A stretch of DNA of 28,367 nt from a bacterium (GTDB taxonomy: Bacteria; Desulfobacterota; GWC2-55-46; DRQE01): assembly GCA_027017505.1 (NCBI GenBank), contig JALUQR010000113.1, forward strand, positions 1 through 28,367, given 5' to 3'. Of the stretch, positions 22,913-28,367 are shown one piece after another. Positions within the stretch are counted from its first letter, which is position 1; the number at the start of each line of letters is the position of its first letter. Below the pieces are notes generated by a model, which was not told the DNA's origin, did not search any database, and saw only the letters and a program-made list of their open reading frames with translations. Position numbers and translations under genes: made by a program.

Positions 22913-25061
22913 AGGGGTGAAAAGGATAAGGGAACTGGAAGAAGAGGTCAGAGCCCTGAGGGAGGAACTCTCGCGACTCAGGGAAAGAGAGCGTGAGCTT
23001 GAGGATACCAGAAGGGCAATGCTCTACATCCTTGAAGACCTCAACGAGACAGGACACCGCATAATGAGGGCAAAGAGGGAGTGGGAGATAACCTTCGATG
23101 CTATAAAAGACCCCATCTGTATACACGATGAAAAGTACAGGATAATGAGGGCAAACAGGGCATACATGGATGTCGCAGGCATACCGTACGAGGAGTTTAT
23201 CGGAAGACCCTACTACCAGGTGTTCCCATTTACCCATAAACCCGTATGCAACTGTGTGGACCACAGAATGGCACAGGATGTGCTTGAAGAAGTAGTTGTG
23301 CCAGAAAAGAGGATATACAGGCTGAAGATATATCCCGTGAGGGATAAGATGCTCGGTGAGTTCTTCTCCATCCATGTGCACGAGGACATAACAGACCAGC
23401 GCCGTGCAGAGGAGGAACTTAAAAGCAGTTTCGAAAAACTCTGGGAGGAAAAGGAAAGAACTGCGAATCTTCTCATGATAGCACATGCAACCGCACACAC
23501 AACCGACAGACACAGGCTTATAGAGGAGGTTGCAAGGTGCTCTGGCAAGATAATAGGCTGTGATGTGTGCATAGTGTACCTGTGGGATAAGGAAGAGGGG
23601 GTGTTCAGGTTTGAGTATGCAAAGGGGCTGTCAGATGAGGTGGTCTCACTTTTCAGAACCACCCCTGTTGACAGAGAGTTTCCCCTCGTAAAAGAGGTGA
23701 TGGAAAGGGGTGCACCCGTGGTCTACAGCGATGTGGAGGAGGCCCTCAGGGGGTCTGTGTTCGAGGTGCTGAAAGATATAAAGGGGGCTCTTATCATACC
23801 GTTTGAGGGCAGAACAGGTCCACTGGGGTTTATGTTCGGTATATTCACAAAGGATGGCTACAGGTCCATGCAACTTTCACAGAGAGAGCTGGAGCTGTTC
23901 CACGGTATAGCAGACCAGGTCTCACTCTCGCTGGAAGAGGCCCACCTCTACAAGGAAAGCGTGGATAAGGCCATGGAGCTTTCACACAAGATAGAGACCA
24001 TAAAGGTCATGCACGAGATAGACAGATGCATACTGTCCACGCTGAAGCCCTCTGAGATATTCGATACAGTTACAAGGATGATATCCCTTGTGGTACCCGC
24101 AGATGGCACACTGATACTTATCCTCGATAAGGAGACAGGAGAGTTTGTCTACGCATCGGGTTATGCGGTGGGGTGCTTCAAAAAGGGAGAACGCATAAGC
24201 CAGGCGGATATGGACATAAATGTGGCTGTTAGAACGGGCAATCCCGTGTTCGAGCCAAACTTCAGAGACAGAAAGACACCCAGAAGGTTTGAGGAGACAC
24301 TTCTCAAGGAGGGCTTCTTCTCTGCGGTGGTTCTTCCACTTGTCGTGAAGAGAAAGACAGCAGGGGTGCTCATAGCCCTGTCACATCGCCCCTCTGGCTT
24401 TGTACCAGAAGACCTCTCAACACTTGAGAAGATTTCCACACAGCTCTCTGTTGCCCTTGAGAACGCAAGCCTTGTGGAGGATCTGGAAGAGCTTTTCTGG
24501 GGAACGGTCAGAACCCTTACGGAAACGATAGACGCAAAGAGCAGATGGACCGCAGGACACTCAAGAAGGGTTGCAGAATTCTCCGTTGCAATAGGAAGGG
24601 AGCTGGGTATGGGCGAGAAGGAGCTCAAAAGGCTTGAGCTTGCATCCCTTCTGCACGACATAGGCAAGATAGGTGTCTATGAGTCCATACTGGATAAACC
24701 CACAAAACTCTCAAGAAGCGAGATGGAGATGATGAGGCAACACCCTGTAAAGGGTGCTGAGATACTCAAGCCCATTAAACAGCTTGAAGATATAATACCG
24801 GCCATAAGGCATCATCACGAATGGTACAACGGCAGGGGCTATCCCGATGGCCTGAGGGCAGATGAGATTCCACTTTTTGCACGCATAATAGCGGTTGCAG
24901 ATACGGTGGATGCCATGTCATCTGACAGGCCGTACAGAAAGGCACTCTCCAGGGACACAATAGTGGAGGAGCTTAAGAGATTCTCAGGGGTGCAGTTCGA
25001 CCCACAGTGTGTTAGTGCCTTTGTGAGTGCACTCTACAGGGGGAATGTATCTATTCCCTGA
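22890..25061 (+). CDS. coiled-coil/PAS/GAF/GAF HD-GYP c-di-GMP phosphodiesterase
   Basis: 723 residues. Order: coiled coil (about 10-60), PAS (about 65-175, with an unusual CNCVDH segment), GAF (about 195-350), GAF (about 375-535), HD-GYP (about 545-715). The catalytic domain has LLHDIGKIG (about 587), the RQHPVKGAEIL helix, and HHHEWYNGRGYPDGL (about 640), the full HD-GYP set, with Asn where Asp is commoner before GxGYP. It should hydrolyse c-di-GMP to GMP or pGpG, opposing the cyclase two genes upstream, under control of small-molecule or redox signals read by PAS/GAF. ATG 22890 is used here; GTG 22902 and 22917 are alternatives, and none has a clear Shine-Dalgarno, in keeping with coupled translation. 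It is cytoplasmic. Confidence 0.92.
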   Translation: MSLKVLNRGVKRIRELEEEVRALREELSRLRERERELEDTRRAMLYILEDLNETGHRIMRAKREWEITFDAIKDPICIHDEKYRIMRANRAYMDVAGIPYEEFIGRPYYQVFPFTHKPVCNCVDHRMAQDVLEEVVVPEKRIYRLKIYPVRDKMLGEFFSIHVHEDITDQRRAEEELKSSFEKLWEEKERTANLLMIAHATAHTTDRHRLIEEVARCSGKIIGCDVCIVYLWDKEEGVFRFEYAKGLSDEVVSLFRTTPVDREFPLVKEVMERGAPVVYSDVEEALRGSVFEVLKDIKGALIIPFEGRTGPLGFMFGIFTKDGYRSMQLSQRELELFHGIADQVSLSLEEAHLYKESVDKAMELSHKIETIKVMHEIDRCILSTLKPSEIFDTVTRMISLVVPADGTLILILDKETGEFVYASGYAVGCFKKGERISQADMDINVAVRTGNPVFEPNFRDRKTPRRFEETLLKEGFFSAVVLPLVVKRKTAGVLIALSHRPSGFVPEDLSTLEKISTQLSVALENASLVEDLEELFWGTVRTLTETIDAKSRWTAGHSRRVAEFSVAIGRELGMGEKELKRLELASLLHDIGKIGVYESILDKPTKLSRSEMEMMRQHPVKGAEILKPIKQLEDIIPAIRHHHEWYNGRGYPDGLRADEIPLFARIIAVADTVDAMSSDRPYRKALSRDTIVEELKRFSGVQFDPQCVSAFVSALYRGNVSIP

Positions 25062-25177
25062 GGTGATGATGCCTTTCTCTGGCGGTATGACCACTCTTTA
25101 TTGCATCTTTGTTTCACATTCATAGGTCCATAAACTGCTTTCAGAGCGGTATATCAACCTTGAACCACAGGTCTGGC

Positions 25178-26821
25178 ATGAGAAGACTCAAGGATATATT
25201 GCGTGACCTCTCCATAAAACACAAGATGATGATTATATCTCTTTCGGTCACGGGTATAGTCATATTTCTGGCAAGTGCAATACACATACTGGATGAGATA
25301 ATAATATTCAGAGATTCTGCAACACACGAACTCAATGTGAAGGCAGAGTTTATAAGGAGAAACCTCATACACCCGCTTAAAAGCGATGACCCGCAGAGGG
25401 TGGCAGAGGTTCTTATGTTTCTGAAGACCACCCCGCATGTGGTGCAGGCAGTGGTATACAGAAAGGACGGAACCATAATCGCAAGCCACAGCCACATGAA
25501 AGAGGCAGTGCCTGTCTCCGTCCGCACGGATGGCACACACATCTACAACCGCAACAGTGTTAAGGCATTCTATCCCATAGAGGATGGTGGTGAAAGGCTT
25601 GGCACACTGTACCTTGAGACAGACCTTACCTGGCTTTACTCGCACTTCAGACGCCACCTTGCAGGGTTTATAATCATGGTGATCGTCTCTTTTGGTGTTG
25701 CGTACATATTCCTTACAAGGGTTCAGAGATGGGTTACAGACCCCATACAGAGGCTCATAGAGCTCATGCGCGGGGTATCACTCAGGCGCGACTACTCTGT
25801 GCGTGCCCCTGTGGAGAGCAGAGACGAGATAGGAAGCCTTGCAGAGGGCTTTAACTCCATGATAGAGGAGATAGACAGGCGCGATAGAGAGCTCGAGGCA
25901 CGGGTAAGGGAGAGAACCGCAGAGCTCGATCGCACACTAAGGGAGATGGAGTCCTACAAGGACAAGCTTGAGGACGCGTGCAGGAGGGTCAAGGAATCAG
26001 AGAAAAACCTGGTGCAGGCGGCAAAACTTGCATCCCTCGGTGAGCTGGGTGCAGGCATAGCACACGAGCTCAACAGCCCCCTTGCAGGAATACTCTCCAT
26101 CACAGAGGTGCTTCTGAAAAGGGTAAAGAAAGATGACCCGAACCACTTCTTCCTGGAGAAGATAAGGGATGCATCCCTGAGGGCAAGAAACATAATAGTG
26201 GACCTTTTGTCCTACTCAAGACCCACAAGAGATACCATGGAACAGCTGGATGTGAACGATGTTATAAAGTCCACCCTCTCGCTTTTCATATCAGAGCTTA
26301 AGGCAACCTCGGTTGAGATACACGAAGAGCTCGCCCAGGAGCTTCCCTGTGTAAGGGGCAACAAGGGACAGCTGATGGAGGTCTTCCTCAATCTCATAAA
26401 GAACGCAAGGGATGCCCTGTATGGCTCTGGCAGTATATACATAAGAACAGGAGTTACAGAAAGGGAGGGCAGAAGGTTTGTCATCTGCGAGGTGGAGGAC
26501 ACAGGCGGTGGTATACCAGATGAAGTGAAGGATAAGATATTTGATCCCTTCTTCACAACAAAGGAAAAGGGTGGAGGGCTCAATGTGGGGCTCGGGCTGT
26601 GTATCTGCAAGAGCATAGTGGAAACCCACGGTGGCATCATAGAGTTTGACACCACACCAGGAAAGGGTACCGTCTTCAGGGTTCTTCTGCCTGTGTACGA
26701 AAATACCCCAAGGAAAGGAGGCAAGGATGATGCAGGAGGCGATACCACTCGGAAGGGAAGAGAGAAAGAAAAAGAGAATGCCCTCTCAACCACTGAAAAA
26801 GAAGATACTCATAGTGGATGA
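25178..26821 (+). CDS. membrane sensor histidine kinase (HAMP, NtrB-like HisKA)
   Basis: 547 residues from ATG 25178 (MRRLKDILRDL); an upstream TTG in frame is less likely. TM1 (about 20-40) and TM2 (about 160-180) flank a periplasmic sensor domain with a Cache/PAS-like pattern (VVQAVVYRKDGTIIASH). HAMP (DPIQRLIELMRGVSL) and a long coiled coil follow. The H-box is GIAHELNSPLAGIL with phospho-acceptor His296. The ATPase domain has the N-box NLIKNARDAL, G1 VEDTGGGIP, F-box FDPFFTTKEKGGG and G2 VGLGLCI. After VLLPVYE a charged tail of about 40 residues is read from sequence shared with the next gene. It should phosphorylate the receiver protein encoded downstream. Confidence 0.92.
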   Translation: MRRLKDILRDLSIKHKMMIISLSVTGIVIFLASAIHILDEIIIFRDSATHELNVKAEFIRRNLIHPLKSDDPQRVAEVLMFLKTTPHVVQAVVYRKDGTIIASHSHMKEAVPVSVRTDGTHIYNRNSVKAFYPIEDGGERLGTLYLETDLTWLYSHFRRHLAGFIIMVIVSFGVAYIFLTRVQRWVTDPIQRLIELMRGVSLRRDYSVRAPVESRDEIGSLAEGFNSMIEEIDRRDRELEARVRERTAELDRTLREMESYKDKLEDACRRVKESEKNLVQAAKLASLGELGAGIAHELNSPLAGILSITEVLLKRVKKDDPNHFFLEKIRDASLRARNIIVDLLSYSRPTRDTMEQLDVNDVIKSTLSLFISELKATSVEIHEELAQELPCVRGNKGQLMEVFLNLIKNARDALYGSGSIYIRTGVTEREGRRFVICEVEDTGGGIPDEVKDKIFDPFFTTKEKGGGLNVGLGLCICKSIVETHGGIIEFDTTPGKGTVFRVLLPVYENTPRKGGKDDAGGDTTRKGREKEKENALSTTEKEDTHSG

Positions 26822-27158
26822 CGAGGAATCAGTGGGAATAGGTATGACGGAGATTCTGAAAGACGCAGGCTTCATGGCACACTATGTTACAGATGGCATA
26901 AAGGCGGTGGAAGAGATAGCAAAAAGCCACTACGACCTTATATTCATGGACATAGTCATGCCAAAGATGAACGGGCTTGAGGCCTTCAGAAAGATAAAAC
27001 AGATAAGAAAGGATGCAAAGGTGGTGCTGTTTACAGGCTTTTACAAGGATGCAGAAAAGATAATATTCGAGGGCATAAAAGAGGGTATGATAGAGGAGTT
27101 TCTCAGAAAACCCTTCTTTGCAGAGGAAATAGTGAACATTGCAAGAAAGTACGCATGA
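26727..27158 (+). CDS. stand-alone response-regulator receiver protein
   Basis: 143 residues from ATG 26727 (or 26730), chosen because AAAGGAGG sits 5-8 nt upstream. After a basic, unstructured head (REERKKKRMPSQPLKKK) comes one receiver domain: ILIVDDEES with the acidic pair, phospho-acceptor Asp in IFMDIVMPKMNG, LFTGF with the switch Thr, and FLRKPF with the conserved Lys. No output domain, so it acts like CheY/Spo0F through protein contact. It starts 95 nt inside the kinase gene in another frame, forming a cognate pair. ATG 26778 is another possible start and would drop the basic head. Confidence 0.88.
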   Translation: MMQEAIPLGREERKKKRMPSQPLKKKILIVDDEESVGIGMTEILKDAGFMAHYVTDGIKAVEEIAKSHYDLIFMDIVMPKMNGLEAFRKIKQIRKDAKVVLFTGFYKDAEKIIFEGIKEGMIEEFLRKPFFAEEIVNIARKYA

Positions 27159-27223
27159 AAGAGTATCCCGTTGCCCTCCAGCTTCCTGTCCACAAGGCCC
27201 CTAAATGCTGGGTAAATTTTCTC

Positions 27224-27252
27224 TTGACAGTTACATAGGCCTCTGTTAGTTT
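27224..27252 (+). promoter_or_regulatory. putative promoter of the aminotransferase gene
   Basis: A perfect TTGACA (27224-27229) with TAGTTT 17 nt downstream (27247-27252); the -10 matches poorly (three of six). It lies about 44 nt before the start codon in a 137-nt gap that holds nothing else recognisable. Confidence 0.38.
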
Positions 27253-27295
27253 TTATTTTTCTACAGTAGAGTTAAGAACCAAAGGAGGCACTACT

Positions 27296-28367
27296 ATGAG
27301 AAAGGATTATCTGCTTGCCCCTGGGCCAACCCCTGTGCCACCAAGGGTGCTACTTGCCATGGCACAGCCCGTAATACACCACAGAACACCCCAGTTTTCA
27401 AAGGTCTTTGAAGAGACCGCAAACCTCTTAAAGTATGTCTTCCAGACCGAAGAGGATGTGCTCATACTGGCATCCTCGGGTACGGGGGCCATGGAGAGTG
27501 CGGTAACCAACCTCTTCTCCCCTGGCGATGAGGTGGTTGTTGTAAACGGTGGAAAGTTTGGCGAGAGATGGGGACAGATAGCAGAGAGCTACGGGCTGAA
27601 GGTTCACTGGATAAATGTGGAGTGGGGCAAGGCAGTTGACCCGGTGGTGGTAAAGGAGGTGCTGGATAAAAACCCCGACATAAGGGGCATACTCTGCCAG
27701 GCAAGTGAGACATCCACCACCGTGGAGCATCCGGTAAGGGAGCTTGCACAGCTCACAAAAGACCGCGACGCCATAACAGTTGTGGATGGCATCACCGCTG
27801 TGGGTGTCATGGACATACCCATGGACAAGTGGGGTATAGATGTGCTCGTAAGTGGCTCGCAGAAGGCATTCATGCTTCCACCAGGGCTTGCATTCATAGC
27901 ACTGAGTAAAAAGGCGTGGGAGTTTGCAGAAAGGGCCAGATGTCCGAGGTACTACTTTGACCTGAAAAAGGAAAGAAAGAACCTTGCAAAACAGACCACA
28001 GCCTACACACCAGCAGTCTCCCTTATAACAGGGCTCAGAGAGGCCCTGCTCATGATAAAAGAAGAGGGGCTTGAAAATGTCTTTGAAAGACACAGGATAC
28101 TGGCAAGGTCAGCAAGGGAGAGCATGAAGGCCTTAGGATTAAGGCTTCTTGCCCCTGAAAGCCCGAGTCCCGCAGCAACAGGAGTCTACCTGCCAGAGGA
28201 GGTGGATGGTGCAAGGTTCGTAAAATACCTGCGCGATACAATGGGCGTTACAGTTGCAGGCGGGCAGGATAAACTCAAGGGTAAGATATTCCGTATAGCA
28301 CACCTGGGATACATAGACACATTCGATATGATTACCGCTGTCTCTGCAGTGGAGATGGCACTCCAGA
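27296..28367 (+). CDS. class V PLP aminotransferase, serine-pyruvate/alanine-glyoxylate type (cut by window edge)
   Basis: 357 codons are visible from ATG 27296, preceded by AAAGGAGG; the 3' end is outside the window. The protein starts RKDYLLAPGPTPVPPRVL and HHRTPQFSKVFEE, typical of the AgxT/SPT family within aminotransferase class V. The pyridoxal-phosphate lysine lies in VSGSQKAFMLPPGLAF, the cofactor Asp in VVDGITAVGVMDIP, and the glycine-rich SSGTGAMESAV segment is present early. It moves an amino group between alanine or serine and glyoxylate or pyruvate. In many anaerobes a gene of this type sits beside serA and works in serine synthesis; whether serA follows cannot be seen. About 25 residues are probably missing. 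Confidence 0.92.
   Translation, partial: MRKDYLLAPGPTPVPPRVLLAMAQPVIHHRTPQFSKVFEETANLLKYVFQTEEDVLILASSGTGAMESAVTNLFSPGDEVVVVNGGKFGERWGQIAESYGLKVHWINVEWGKAVDPVVVKEVLDKNPDIRGILCQASETSTTVEHPVRELAQLTKDRDAITVVDGITAVGVMDIPMDKWGIDVLVSGSQKAFMLPPGLAFIALSKKAWEFAERARCPRYYFDLKKERKNLAKQTTAYTPAVSLITGLREALLMIKEEGLENVFERHRILARSARESMKALGLRLLAPESPSPAATGVYLPEEVDGARFVKYLRDTMGVTVAGGQDKLKGKIFRIAHLGYIDTFDMITAVSAVEMALQ

Noticed and set aside
27428..28093. 221-codon minus-strand frame opposite the aminotransferase
   Set aside because: Cys/His-rich shadow of a strongly recognisable PLP enzyme.

Overview
The window looks like a chromosomal segment of a Gram-negative bacterium. It encodes an outer-membrane beta-barrel, a lipoprotein c-type cytochrome, an exported thioredoxin, FtsB, GlnE and a Pho-regulated pst operon. 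Genes are tightly packed, with frequent 4-nt stop/start overlaps, and they favour AGG/AGA and ATA codons. The LeuT-type transporter resembles the Aquifex protein. Together with the heme and redox genes this fits an anaerobic, perhaps thermophilic lineage (Nitrospirota, Thermodesulfobacteriota or similar), but the phylum cannot be fixed from this sequence alone.

Layout. Positions 1-1144 (minus) hold a DpnII-like restriction-modification pair directly behind the 3' end of a tRNA-Pro(CGG). A secreted cysteine-paired Sel1-repeat protein follows (minus). From 2421 (plus) come a LeuT-type sodium symporter, a 32-residue MetS-like companion, and a putative metal/redox cluster. That cluster comprises a small exported Cys/His protein ending in PPHRPP, a Met-rich outer-membrane barrel, a c-type cytochrome lipoprotein and a TlpA-like thioredoxin. 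Positions 6596-11074 are a complete pstS-pstC-pstA-pstB-phoU phosphate operon with a clear Pho box. Next is a minus-strand ferritin-like/receiver fusion with a structured leader. Then come a conserved small hypothetical gene, hisS (interrupted by an in-frame TAA) and engB on plus. A minus-strand block runs ftsB, nitrilase-family gene, argS, glnE. The rightmost part (plus) is a signalling block: a heme-motif diguanylate cyclase, a two-PAS protein, a PAS-GAF-GAF-HD-GYP phosphodiesterase, a histidine kinase and a receiver protein. A truncated class V aminotransferase ends the window.

Best candidate for an undescribed system: the 4107-5702 junction. The 3' end of the small exported Cys/His ORF encodes Arg-Pro-Pro with the same bases (AGACCTCCACAAAC) that form a perfect 14-bp duplex with the Shine-Dalgarno region of the downstream outer-membrane gene. 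A perfect 12-bp hairpin lies just upstream, and its arms share the same 7-base core, so alternative pairings are possible. This is the architecture expected of a nascent-chain translational switch of the SecM or Rhodobacter CutF kind, here with a metal-binding-type peptide.

Second most striking is hisS, an otherwise intact histidyl-tRNA synthetase with one ochre codon where a Glu codon is expected. No stretch longer than about 220 bases lacks a gene.
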